This document shows, in pieces, positions 42,827 to 50,400 of a DNA stretch of 64,000 nt (position 1 is its first letter; each line of letters starts with the position of its first letter). Under the pieces are notes generated by a model. That model had not been told where the DNA came from and ran no database searches. It was given only the letters and a program-made list of their open reading frames with translations. The DNA is from Ilyomonas sp965199905 (lineage in GTDB: Bacteria > Bacteroidota > Bacteroidia > Chitinophagales > Chitinophagaceae). The stretch spans positions 186,001 through 250,000 of the forward strand of contig OZ241366.1 of NCBI GenBank assembly GCA_965199905.1, read 5' to 3'. The position numbers and the translations under genes are program-made.

Positions 42827-44020
42827 ATGAATGGACTTGCCATCAGTCAACGCGCTCAGGTCATGCCACCATCGCCCATCCGCAAGCTGGTGCCGTATGC
42901 TGAAGCTGCCAAAAAACGTGGCATTCATGTTTATCATCTTAATATTGGTCAGCCAGATATTGAAACGCCAAAACAGATTCTGGATGTTGTTCGTCATTCC
43001 GATTTTAAAATATTGGAATACAGTCATAGCGCGGGCAATGAAAGCTATCGCCGCAAGCTGGTAGAGTATTACAGCCGTTACAACATTAATGTAAATATTG
43101 GTGATATCCTGATAACGACCGGCGGCTCCGAAGCTATTTTGTTTGCTTTCATGTGCTGCCTCGATCCCGGTGATGAGATTATTATTCCTGAACCATTTTA
43201 TGCAAACTATAATGGCTTCGCGGTAGAAGCTGGTGTTACAATTGTACCCGTTACATCTTATATAGATTCAGGTTTCGCTTTACCACCGATTGCTGATTTT
43301 GAGAAAAAAATTACAGCAAAAACAAAAGCCATTCTTATTTGCAATCCAAACAACCCAACAGGTTATTTATATAGCAAAGAAGAGCTGGATATCCTAAAAG
43401 ATATTGCTAAAAGGCATAATCTCTACATCATTTCAGATGAAGCTTATCGTGAGTTTTGCTACGATGGCGAACATTTTAGCGCGTTGCAATTGGAAGGTGT
43501 AGATAACAATGTGATTGTAGTAGATACTATCAGCAAGCGATACAGCGCGTGTGGCGGCAGGATAGGAGCTTTTGTTACCAGAAATACAAAGCTGACGGAT
43601 GCAGCAATGAAGTTTGCCCAGGCAAGATTAAGCCCGCCTTCATTAGCACAAATGATAGGTGAGGCGGCTGTTGATTTACCGGCAGATTATTTTGAAGAAA
43701 CAAAAGCGATTTATAAAAGCCGCCGTGATTTATTGGTAAAAATGCTGAATGAAATTCCGGGAGTTTTTTGCCCCAATCCCGGAGGAGCTTTTTACGCAAT
43801 TGCAAAGTTGCCGATAAAAAATGCTGATTATTTCTGTCAATGGTTATTAGAAAAATTTTCATACGATAATCAAACTATAATGTTAGCTCCTGCCAGCGGA
43901 TTTTACAGTAATTCAATATTGGGTAAAAATGAAATTAGATTGGCATATGTGATTGATAATAAATCGATTGAAAATGCTATGCTATGTTTGTCAAGGGCAT
44001 TAGAAGAATATCTTGATTAA
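42827..44020 (+). CDS. PLP-dependent class I/II aminotransferase
   Basis: The 397-residue protein has the fold type I aminotransferase hallmarks: HVYHLNIGQPDIETP near the start, the ILICNPNNPTGYLY block, the YIISDEAYREF strand with the PLP-ring aspartate, and SKRYSACGGRIGAF with the Schiff-base lysine. It resembles aspartate/aromatic aminotransferases that use 2-oxoglutarate. The exact amino acid cannot be told. A frame from 42797 would add ten residues upstream, but the promoter element at 42815-42822 lies within it; 42827 was chosen. It is divergent from ruvX. Confidence 0.92.
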   Translation: MNGLAISQRAQVMPPSPIRKLVPYAEAAKKRGIHVYHLNIGQPDIETPKQILDVVRHSDFKILEYSHSAGNESYRRKLVEYYSRYNINVNIGDILITTGGSEAILFAFMCCLDPGDEIIIPEPFYANYNGFAVEAGVTIVPVTSYIDSGFALPPIADFEKKITAKTKAILICNPNNPTGYLYSKEELDILKDIAKRHNLYIISDEAYREFCYDGEHFSALQLEGVDNNVIVVDTISKRYSACGGRIGAFVTRNTKLTDAAMKFAQARLSPPSLAQMIGEAAVDLPADYFEETKAIYKSRRDLLVKMLNEIPGVFCPNPGGAFYAIAKLPIKNADYFCQWLLEKFSYDNQTIMLAPASGFYSNSILGKNEIRLAYVIDNKSIENAMLCLSRALEEYLD

Positions 44021-44040
44021 ATATTTTTTTTAAAAATTTG

Positions 44041-44069
44041 TTTGTTTAATCGATTTGGTTTTATATTTG
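44041..44069 (+). promoter_or_regulatory. Canonical Bacteroidota promoter of the candidate small RNA
   Basis: TTTG at 44041-44044, a 17-base spacer and TATATTTG at 44062-44069 match both parts of the Bacteroidota TTTG/TAnnTTTG promoter. The same TATATTTG stands before the tRNA-Met gene. Confidence 0.65.
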
Positions 44070-44075
44070 CCTAAC

Positions 44076-44177
44076 AAATAACAAGTAATAAAAGAAATTA
44101 TAGATAAATAATACATTTCCAACTTTTTCATATGGCAAGCAATCGAAGACGCCCGTTGTTTCTACAATGGGTTTTTT
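44076..44177 (+). ncRNA. Candidate small RNA of about 100 nt
   Basis: The unit is bounded by a full consensus promoter (44041-44069) and an intrinsic terminator: stem CCCGTTGT / ACAATGGG (one G-T pair) with a four-base loop, followed by six T. It has no protein-coding context; the frame from 44133 runs through the terminator. The 5' end is estimated from the promoter. It lies between an aminotransferase and tRNA-Met and could be a regulatory RNA or an attenuated leader. No known RNA family was recognised. Confidence 0.45.
44152..44177 (+). terminator. Intrinsic terminator of the candidate small RNA
   Basis: An eight-pair stem (CCCGTTGT at 44152-44159 with ACAATGGG at 44164-44171) is followed by TTTTTT. 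Confidence 0.7.
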
Positions 44178-44402
44178 CTTTATCGTATTTTACCAATCTC
44201 TATTATGTCGTGGCTTAGGTTAAATCATCATTATTGTGTTACTAAAGTTTTTCTCTTTTATGATTGATTCTTGTCCATCAAGCCAAATTAAACTTCCGGG
44301 CTATAATGTAGCTTTTACCAAAGCGATTCTGAAATTCTTATCTTCTCTCTTTCAAAGTGAATAACTACTAAGTTTTCATTTCTCTTTTCATCATCAACAC
44401 TA

Positions 44403-44410
44403 TATATTTG
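44403..44410 (+). promoter_or_regulatory. TAnnTTTG promoter -7 element of tRNA-Met
   Basis: TATATTTG ends 11 bases before the mature tRNA 5' end. This fixes the transcription start just upstream of the tRNA. Confidence 0.6.
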
Positions 44411-44421
44411 CAGCCCGATTT

Positions 44422-44495
44422 GGCGAGGTAGCTCAGTTGGTTAGAGCACAGGATTCATAACCCTGAGGTCGGGAGTTCAACTCTCCTCCTCGCTA
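44422..44495 (+). tRNA. tRNA-Met (CAT)
   Basis: The cloverleaf can be folded by eye: acceptor GGCGAGG / CCTCGCT (ending in a G-T pair), D stem GCTC / GAGC, anticodon loop TTCATAA at 44454-44460 and T stem GGGAG / CTCCT around TTCAACT. The anticodon is CAT. The top anticodon pair is A-C, so one mismatch is present. CCA is not encoded. Elongator Met is likelier than initiator, which would lack this acceptor. A lysidine-modified Ile tRNA with the same anticodon cannot be excluded. Confidence 0.9.
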
Positions 44496-44500
44496 CAAAA

Positions 44501-44525
44501 AAAGTCCCGGCATTGTCGGGACTTT
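44501..44525 (+). terminator. Terminator after tRNA-Met
   Basis: AAAGTCCCG (44501-44509) pairs with CGGGACTTT (44517-44525) around a seven-base loop; T residues follow. It ends the tRNA transcript and may also end the opposing FAH-family gene. Confidence 0.8.
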
Positions 44526-44553
44526 TCATTTCAAGAAGATGCAACCGCTGATT

Positions 44554-45165
44554 CTATTTAATAAGTGTTTCAAACACAACCTGGTCTTTGTAATATCCTT
44601 TCAGGCTTTCTCCAACTGTGCATTCACCAACGCCTGCCGGCGTTCCGGTAAAAATGAGATCACCGATATTCAGGGAAAAATATTGCGACATATAATTGAT
44701 AATCTTTTGCACAGAAAATATCATTTGCAGTGAATTTCCCTGTTGTACAAGCTCGCCGTCTTTTTCCATTGAAAACGCAATGCCTTCTTTTAATTCATCT
44801 GCATCTAAATTTTGCCATTCACCCACCAAGGCAGAATGATCCCAGGCTTTTGCTATCTCCCAGGGCAAACCTTTTTGTTTCAACTCGTTTTGTATATCGC
44901 GTGCAGTAAAGTCAATGCCCACAGTAATTGCATCCACATAATTTAAAGCATTGCTTTTAGTAATGTAACGGCCGTTTTTGCTAACGCGAAATACCAATTC
45001 AGCTTCGTAATGAAGTTCATTTGTAAACTCGGGATATAAAAAAGTAGATGCATTAGGAAGCAAAGCCGATTTGGGTTTCATGAAGATAACCGGGTTTTCA
45101 GGCACTTCATTGTTTAGTTCTTTCGCATGGTCAGCATAGTTTCGCCCAACGCAGAAAATTTTCAT
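44554..45165 (-). CDS. Fumarylacetoacetate hydrolase family protein
   Basis: The 203-residue protein has the FAH fold: FCVGRNYADHAKEL at the start, ELHYEAELVFRVSK with the metal-binding glutamates, GIDFTARDIQNELK and the LIFTGTPAGVG segment near the end. Family members cleave or decarboxylate beta-dicarbonyls such as acylpyruvates or oxaloacetate; this size fits the YcgM/FAHD1-like group. The exact substrate is not clear. It is the gene after pth on the minus strand, separated by 20 bases, so they may share a transcript. Confidence 0.9.
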   Translation of the reverse strand: MKIFCVGRNYADHAKELNNEVPENPVIFMKPKSALLPNASTFLYPEFTNELHYEAELVFRVSKNGRYITKSNALNYVDAITVGIDFTARDIQNELKQKGLPWEIAKAWDHSALVGEWQNLDADELKEGIAFSMEKDGELVQQGNSLQMIFSVQKIINYMSQYFSLNIGDLIFTGTPAGVGECTVGESLKGYYKDQVVFETLIK

Positions 45166-45185
45166 GGCAATTGATGTTGTGGTTG

Positions 45186-45758
45186 TTAAAACTCTTGTTT
45201 ATTATATGTGTTCATTGTGTTTTCTATTCCGGCAAAAGCAAAGCTCTCAATCAAGCTGACTGAGGCTTCAATTTTTTTATTGACAACAGGTAATTCTTCA
45301 TTGAACCATCTACCAAGCACAAACTCAACCTGCATGCCTTTTGGATATTGATTGCCAATACCGAAGCGCAGGCGCGGATATTTATCGGTTCCCAATGTTT
45401 GTTCTATGTCGCGCAAACCATTATGACCTGCAGCGCTGCCACTGCCTCGCAAACGCAATTTTGACAATGGCAATGCAAGATCATCAGCAACCGTCAGCGT
45501 ATTTTCGATGGCAATTTTTTCTTTATCCATCCAGTATTTAAAAGCTTTGCCACTTAGGTTCATATATGTCGTTGGCTTAATGCAAACCAATATTTTTCCT
45601 TTCCATTTTACTTCGGTAACTTCTGCCAAACGATCTGTTTTATAGAAACTACCGTGTTTTAATGCAAATGCCTGCAATACGTCAAACCCAATGTTGTGGC
45701 GGGTTCGCGCATATTCTGTTCCAATATTTCCTAAACCAATAATGAGAAACTTATTCAT
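45186..45758 (-). CDS. pth: Peptidyl-tRNA hydrolase
   Basis: A 190-residue enzyme that frees tRNA from stalled peptidyl-tRNA. The N-terminus FLIIGLGNIGTEYARTRHNIGF, cut to IGLGNIGTEYARTRHNIG, holds the catalytic histidine region. KPTTYMNLSGKAF, DDLALPLSKLRLRGSGSAAGHNG (two pieces: DDLALPLSKLRL and SGSAAGHNGL) and PRLRFGIG complete the signature. The frame is open to 45794, but the ATG at 45756-45758 is the family start. It is next to rplY, a common pairing in bacteria. Confidence 0.96.
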   Translation of the reverse strand: MNKFLIIGLGNIGTEYARTRHNIGFDVLQAFALKHGSFYKTDRLAEVTEVKWKGKILVCIKPTTYMNLSGKAFKYWMDKEKIAIENTLTVADDLALPLSKLRLRGSGSAAGHNGLRDIEQTLGTDKYPRLRFGIGNQYPKGMQVEFVLGRWFNEELPVVNKKIEASVSLIESFAFAGIENTMNTYNKQEF

Positions 45759-45790
45759 TAAAACGATTGCAAAAAGATATAACAAACATA

Positions 45791-45819
45791 ACAAAGCCCC
45801 GCTTTAAGCAGGGCTTTGT
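45791..45819 (-). terminator. Terminator between rplY and pth
   Basis: ACAAAGCCC (45791-45799) pairs with GGGCTTTGT (45811-45819) around an 11-base loop. It lies 19 bases after the rplY stop codon and may attenuate read-through into pth. Confidence 0.7.
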
Positions 45820-45837
45820 TCGTTAAAAATAATAGGA

Positions 45838-46428
45838 TTATTTCTTCTTTTCTTCTTTTGCCGCAGCAGATTCTTCCTGCTTCAACTGTCTTGTTAATAC
45901 AACAGAAGCGATAGGAATACGCGGCGAGTTTAAGATTTCAAGATTTGGCTCTTTTACGTCTTCCACACGAATGTTACCATTCAAATCAAGATTGGTAATA
46001 TCTACCTCGATGTTTTCCTTCAAATCTTTTGGTAATGCTTTTACTTTTAAAGCATTGATTTTAGTGATCAATTTACCACCGGCTTTTACACCTACTGAAG
46101 TACCAACAAATTTGAGAGGAAGCGTGGCAACTACTTTTTTTTCGCCAACCAGTTCCAGCAAATCAATGTGGTTCAACAAATCTGTTACTTTGTCAAACTG
46201 CAGATCTTTTAAAATGCAGGTATAGCTTCCGCCATCTACATTAACCTGCGCTAACTGAAATTCACCTGTGTACACGAGGGGCTTGAAAGCCTTTGCGGAA
46301 GCGTAAAAATTCACTTCTTTAGCACCACCGTAAATTACACCTGGCACGTTTTCCTGAGAGCGGAGCTGGCGGGTGGCTTTTTTGCCGCTTTCGGTCCTCA
46401 GGTGACCTTCGATTGTAATTGTCTTCAT
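45838..46428 (-). CDS. rplY: 50S ribosomal protein L25 (CTC form)
   Basis: A 196-residue long-form L25: N-terminal L25 domain with GKKATRQLRSQENVPGVIYGG (shortened: KKATRQLRSQENVPG), DLQFDKVTDLLNHIDLLEL, and a C-terminal TL5/CTC domain with GVKAGGKL and ENIEVDITNLDLN. L25 binds 5S rRNA. The C-terminal tail is lysine- and glutamate-rich. It precedes pth, and a terminator-like hairpin separates the two. prs lies upstream on the same strand. Confidence 0.96.
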   Translation of the reverse strand: MKTITIEGHLRTESGKKATRQLRSQENVPGVIYGGAKEVNFYASAKAFKPLVYTGEFQLAQVNVDGGSYTCILKDLQFDKVTDLLNHIDLLELVGEKKVVATLPLKFVGTSVGVKAGGKLITKINALKVKALPKDLKENIEVDITNLDLNGNIRVEDVKEPNLEILNSPRIPIASVVLTRQLKQEESAAAKEEKKK

Positions 46429-46539
46429 AATTATGATTGTTTAAAAAATCAATTGTTGTATCATGTAATTTGTGTTAAGTATTATTGCGAAAAGGCTTTT
46501 TAATCTTATTACATAATACCTGCTACATTGTACAATTCC

Positions 46540-47493
46540 TTACCTCAATCCTCTCAGTTGCGAATGGATAAAGAGGCTGGTAATACTTTTGTTTTCGTAA
46601 GCATTCCTGATAGCGATTGCGAACAAATCAGCCACAGAAATCACTTTTATCTTATTGCTTTCTTTCCGTAACGGAATCGTATCGCAAACAACCAATTCTT
46701 GTAGCTGGCTGTTTTCTATTGTTTCGTAAGCCTTCCCGCTTAAGATTGGATGCGTACATAACGCTCTTACACTTGTGGCTCCTTTCTTTATCAGCAGGTC
46801 GGCAGCTTTTGCTAACGTGCCGCCGGTATCGCAGATGTCGTCTATCAAAATAATATCTTTTCCCGTTACATCACCTATTACCACCATGCTGGCTATTTCG
46901 TTGGCGCGCTTGCGATGCTTATCGCAAATTACCATATCCGTGTTGAAATAAGAGGCAATTTCCCTTACCCGGTTCGTGCTTCCCACGTCGGGGGCGGCGA
47001 AGGTAAGGTTTTCCAACTTTAATTGTTCAATATAAGGAATGAAAATAGCAGAAGAGTCAAGATGGTCAACAGGTATGTCAAAAAAAGCTTGTATTTGCGG
47101 CGCATGCAAATCCATGGTAATAACACGATTTGCACCGGCTGCTTCTACAAGCGTAGCTACGAGCTTGGCACCAATAGCAACACGCGGCTTGTCTTTTCTA
47201 TCCTGCCTTGAAAAACCATAGTAAGGCATCACGGCAATAATCTTATAAGCACTGGCACGTTTGGCTGCATCAATCATCAGCATAAGCTCCATCAGGTTAT
47301 CGGTAGGAGCGAAAGTGCTTTGAATTAAAAAAACATAATCACCGCGAATGCTTTCTAAAAAGATTGGCTGAAATTCACCATCGCTGAATTTCTGAATATT
47401 GATCTTGCCAAGCGGTGCGCCAAAACGCTGGGCAATTTTTTTGGCGAGCTCTTGTGAACCGGTGCCGGAAAATACTTTTACAGACGGATTCAT
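46540..47493 (-). CDS. prs: Ribose-phosphate pyrophosphokinase
   Basis: The 317-residue enzyme makes PRPP from ribose-5-phosphate and ATP for nucleotide, His and Trp synthesis. It has the KINIQKFSDGEFQP substrate region, the ATP-binding MPYYGFSRQDRKDKPR, and the PRPP loop DIILIDDICDTGGTLAKA near residues 215-232. Length fits class I enzymes. It begins about 110 bases upstream of rplY, on the same strand, and its C-terminus is followed by no strong terminator. Confidence 0.96.
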   Translation of the reverse strand: MNPSVKVFSGTGSQELAKKIAQRFGAPLGKINIQKFSDGEFQPIFLESIRGDYVFLIQSTFAPTDNLMELMLMIDAAKRASAYKIIAVMPYYGFSRQDRKDKPRVAIGAKLVATLVEAAGANRVITMDLHAPQIQAFFDIPVDHLDSSAIFIPYIEQLKLENLTFAAPDVGSTNRVREIASYFNTDMVICDKHRKRANEIASMVVIGDVTGKDIILIDDICDTGGTLAKAADLLIKKGATSVRALCTHPILSGKAYETIENSQLQELVVCDTIPLRKESNKIKVISVADLFAIAIRNAYENKSITSLFIHSQLRGLR

Positions 47494-47651
47494 AGATGAG
47501 TGAATGAGGCGGCGAAGATAATATTTGGATAAGAAAACAAATTTGTATTTTGAACCTCATTTTTAGTAAAGTATAAAAAAATCAACTAAACAACTTTGCT
47601 GTTTTTATTAATTTTTATTCTGCGTTTTTTCCTATTTTAATTCATAAACCA

Positions 47652-48341
47652 ATGACTAACTCATCCATTAAAAACTGGGCAGAAGATGATCGTCCACGAG
47701 AAAAAATGATGTTGAAAGGTGCAGACGCTTTGAGTAATGCAGAGCTGCTTGCCATCTTAATAAACAATGGCACACGTGATAAAAGTGCGGTAGATGTTTG
47801 TAAAGATTTATTATCCAAAGTCAACAACGATTTGCATCGTTTAGCCGGCTTATCTGTAAAGGAAATATTGAAACTAAAAACAAAAGGAATTGGCGAAGCC
47901 AAAGCCATTGCAATAACTGCCGCATTGGAGCTTGGCATTCGCAGAGATGCAGCCGGAAATAAGAAGGAAGTGATAACACAGAGCAGTGAAGTGGCTGCCT
48001 TTTTAAAATCAAAGCTGCAATACAAAAAGCATGAAGTGTTTGCAGTGTTATTTTTAAACCAGGCAAATAAAATTATGCATTATGAAGTGTTGAGTGAAGG
48101 CGGCATTACTGGCACTGTGGCTGATCCGCGCATCATTCTTCGCACTGCATTATCGCACGATGCGGTGAATATTATTTTATGTCACAACCATCCAAGCGGC
48201 AGTATCAAACCAAGCCGTGCGGATAAGGAACTAACTGCAAAAATTAAAGAAGCCGCGTTGTTGTTTGATATGACTGTATTGGATCACATTATTGTAAGCG
48301 CCGACGGACATTACAGCTTTGCTGATGAAGGAATTCTATAA
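47652..48341 (+). CDS. radC: RadC/JAB-domain DNA repair family protein
   Basis: The 229-residue protein has the RadC layout: N-terminal helix-hairpin-helix with NAELLAILINNGTR and IGEAKAIAITAALELG, then a JAB/MPN metalloprotease-like domain. The zinc motif is in ILCHNHPSGSIKPSRADKELT (split: ILCHNHPSGS and PSRADKELT) followed by DHIIVSADGHYSF. The HxHx7Sx2D metal site is complete. Despite the name, a role of RadC in repair is disputed. It is transcribed away from prs and ends in a strong terminator. Confidence 0.94.
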   Translation: MTNSSIKNWAEDDRPREKMMLKGADALSNAELLAILINNGTRDKSAVDVCKDLLSKVNNDLHRLAGLSVKEILKLKTKGIGEAKAIAITAALELGIRRDAAGNKKEVITQSSEVAAFLKSKLQYKKHEVFAVLFLNQANKIMHYEVLSEGGITGTVADPRIILRTALSHDAVNIILCHNHPSGSIKPSRADKELTAKIKEAALLFDMTVLDHIIVSADGHYSFADEGIL

Positions 48342-48602
48342 CGTAAAAGCCTGACATGAAAGTGTCAGGCTTTGTGCCTAAGATTGGAGGAATCTCAATC
48401 ATTTAATGCTCAATTGTGTCAAAACTGTGTCACATTGAAAGCAGGTCAACATGAATACTTTTCTTTACTTCTAACCTTTAAGGCAGAGCTAATAAAATAG
48501 TGTCAAAACAATTGACAGGGTATAATCATTATGGCAGCTTTTATTTCAATCATTAAACACTCACTGTTATTGTTTTCTTTAAATTGTTTTAATATAAGCA
48601 AA
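48342..48602. other. Gene-poor gap after radC with IS-end-like words
   Basis: After the terminator at 48346-48373 there is a direct repeat TGTGTCA (48415-48421 and 48426-48432) and a palindrome TGTCAA / TTGACA (48501-48517). Both resemble the ends of insertion sequences. No gene was found. Confidence 0.4.
48346..48373 (+). terminator. Terminator of radC
   Basis: AAAGCCTGACA (48346-48356) pairs perfectly with TGTCAGGCTTT (48363-48373) around a six-base loop, starting four bases after the radC stop. Confidence 0.85.
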
Positions 48603-48839
48603 TCAAGCTTGTAACAGGTACAAAATCATGGTTAAAAAGACAATTGAATCATGCAGCAAAGCAATCCACTCATTTTTGCTGTTTGATGCAGCAGCAAAGC
48701 CGAAGAATAAACCACCAGAGATCGCTGCCAAAATATACCATTGATCATGTATAATAGACAATAAACCCATGAGACATAGAGCAATATTGGCAAAGCCGAG
48801 TTCTCTGATAATGGTGTCACTTTTTTTAATAGTTATACT
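48603..48839 (-). pseudogene. C-terminal remnant of a small membrane protein (DUF6790-like?)
   Basis: A minus-strand frame of 79 codons runs from the transposase stop to a TGA at 48603-48605 and has no start codon at its head. It reads as protein: SDTIIRELGFANIALCLMG, then a second hydrophobic stretch ILAAISGGLFFGFAAAS, and a last one FLTMILYLLQA. The pattern ReLGFAN...GGLFFG resembles the last half of DUF6790-type membrane proteins, but this is recall and not a search result. The N-terminal part is missing exactly where the IS630 copy begins, so the insertion probably cut the gene. Confidence 0.5.
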
Positions 48840-49614
48840 TCACGCTGCATAAGAATGTGCAGTGAGATTATCAAAAAATTTAAAGTTGAGGGTTAATAGT
48901 TTTTCAAGTTGGGGTTTGTAATTTTGGTTGATGTTTTTGAAAAATGTGGTAATGGCGTCGTGAAACATTTTTGGAGAATCATAATAACGGGCATACAGGA
49001 TTTGCTTTTTAGTAAACTTCCAAAGTCTTTCTGTGCTGTTCAGCTTATGGAAGTACGGAGGCAGGAACAGCAGGTGGATACCTACTGAGCTGGCAAACGT
49101 TTTTACCACAAAGCAGTGCTGATAGCGTGCATTGTCCACTACAATAGCAATGGGTTTATCATGATACTGTTCTTTCAGTTGTTTCAAGAAAGCAATCAGG
49201 CAGCCGGCGCAAATGTAAGTGGTGTTGGAGCAGGTGGATATTTCTTTGGTAATGGCGTTGACCGCACCCATTACATTGATACGGTTGCGACCCGGAGATG
49301 CTTTGATAAATATCCTTGCCACACACCACAGGCAACACAGGAAGGGCTGCCATACAAAATGGGCAGCATTCATAAACAAGAGATGAACTTCTCCATTCTG
49401 TGCTGCTTCAATAACGGGTTTCAGCGTTTCTTTCACCCAATCACCGATGCTGTTGCGATGGGCACCGGTAAAGTTTCCGACACACTCGTTGCTGAGACCA
49501 CTGATTGCTTTTATATAAATACTGTGCAATCTTTTTTGCAGGGCAGGGATAATGATATCTGTCGTAGCTGAGCCTCGCAAGTTCTTCGGAACTGATCTCT
49601 AATTTTGTAAGCAT
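48840..49614 (-). pseudogene. IS630-family transposase, inactivated
   Basis: An IS630-type DDE transposase with several defects. Its first codons read from ATG 49612-49614 in one frame (MLTKLEISSEELARLSYD); the following QKRLHSIYIKAISGLSNE is in another frame, so a frameshift lies near 49550. Intact relatives have about 80 residues between GDWVKE and TLKPVIEAAQNG; here they are joined directly. The first catalytic aspartate reads asparagine in LFMNAAHFV. The second aspartate (VVDNARYQHC) and the glutamate (NSTERLWKF) remain. The start lies inside the inverted repeat at 49607-49652. A second IS630-family gene begins at 63732. Confidence 0.85.
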
Positions 49615-49652
49615 CTTTGGAAGTGGTATTTCAAAGATGCTTACTTTTTTTT
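49607..49652 (+). terminator. 13-base inverted repeat with T tract at the transposase 5' end
   Basis: GTAAGCATCTTTG (49607-49619) pairs exactly with CAAAGATGCTTAC (49632-49644) around a 12-base loop, followed by eight T on the plus strand. It contains the transposase start codon in one arm. On the plus strand it is an intrinsic terminator; on the minus strand it could hide the start codon in read-through transcripts. Confidence 0.7.
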
Positions 49653-50400
49653 AGTTTACTCCTCATTGCACATTCTTATCAGGCGGGATGTATAGCTAAC
49701 AAAGCCACTTGCATAGCAAGTATGAGTGGTTCGAAACCATTTGGAAAAGGACCTTCCCGGCACTCTGCAGCAGGTCGCCGACATTGGCAATACTCATGTG
49801 GAACTGTTTGGCTACATTAGAACGTTCCGAGGCAGAAGTGGCGCAAGCTTAACAATTGTCAGCTCGCAATACTGCAAAGGGCGAACAGATACTTGTGGCT
49901 CGCTACGAATGGCTGGGATCAAACTATTGCCGGTGCGATCGCACTGAACGTTCTGTATGTGTTATACGTGTGGTTGAAGCTGAAAGAGTGATTGCGCATG
50001 GACTCTTACAAAGAGTTTGCAGAGAGATTTAATCGGGTAGTAGAAATGTGCAGATAACGCAATATCAAATCTTGATATCAGGAGTGTAACCCTGAATCTT
50101 GGTAGTGTTATAAAATGTATGGTACCGAAAGTGAAACACATAGAATGATAGAAAACATTAGAAAGGCACATAGGAAAATGATGTGAATCCTACCTATATA
50201 TGATCCCGTTATACAGCTAAGAGCATTACCTCTTTTTCTACATCCAAAACAACACGCTTTTCAAATTAAGATAAAAAATATTGAAATTATTATGCCATCC
50301 TGTAGGGAATTGAATACATTTTGTTGTCTTATTAATCGCACCCAAGGAACACGAATTTTGCCATATAGAAAGTCTTTTGCTACCGGTTGCCAAGAACACA
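49645..50400. other. Gene-poor decayed region before the PUL
   Basis: It contains the frame-broken gene at 49718-49991, a short protein-like frame at 49998-50057 (MDSYKEFAERFNRVVEMCR) and the 11-base word TGGTAGTGTTA at 50100-50110. That word is found again before the IS630 gene at 63700. No intact gene was seen. Confidence 0.5.
49718..49991 (+). pseudogene. Frame-broken gene of unknown function
   Basis: Protein-like sequence can be followed only by moving through three plus-strand frames: KYEWFETIWKR, then LPGTLQQVADIGNTHVELFG, then ERSEAEVAQA, then QLAILQRANRYLWLATNGW and a membrane-like IAGAIALNVLYVLYVWLKL ending in TGA at 49989-49991. No single frame is open. This suggests a gene that has decayed by small insertions or deletions. 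I do not recognise the family, and chance similarity to coding sequence is possible. Confidence 0.35.

Larger units (their letters stand above)
44021..44421. other. 400-base gap with candidate small RNA and tRNA promoter
   Basis: The region holds a canonical promoter (44041-44069), a hairpin terminator (44152-44177) and the tRNA-Met promoter element (44403-44410). A 28-codon frame at 44133-44219 spans the terminator and is probably not a gene. Confidence 0.6.

Noticed and set aside
44133..44219. 28-codon frame (MASNRRRPLF...) near the candidate small RNA
   Set aside because: It runs through the terminator hairpin and T tract, so a full-length message is unlikely; kept only as a possible leader peptide.
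49116..49571. 151-codon plus-strand frame opposite the IS630 pseudogene
   Set aside because: Antisense to recognisable transposase sequence.
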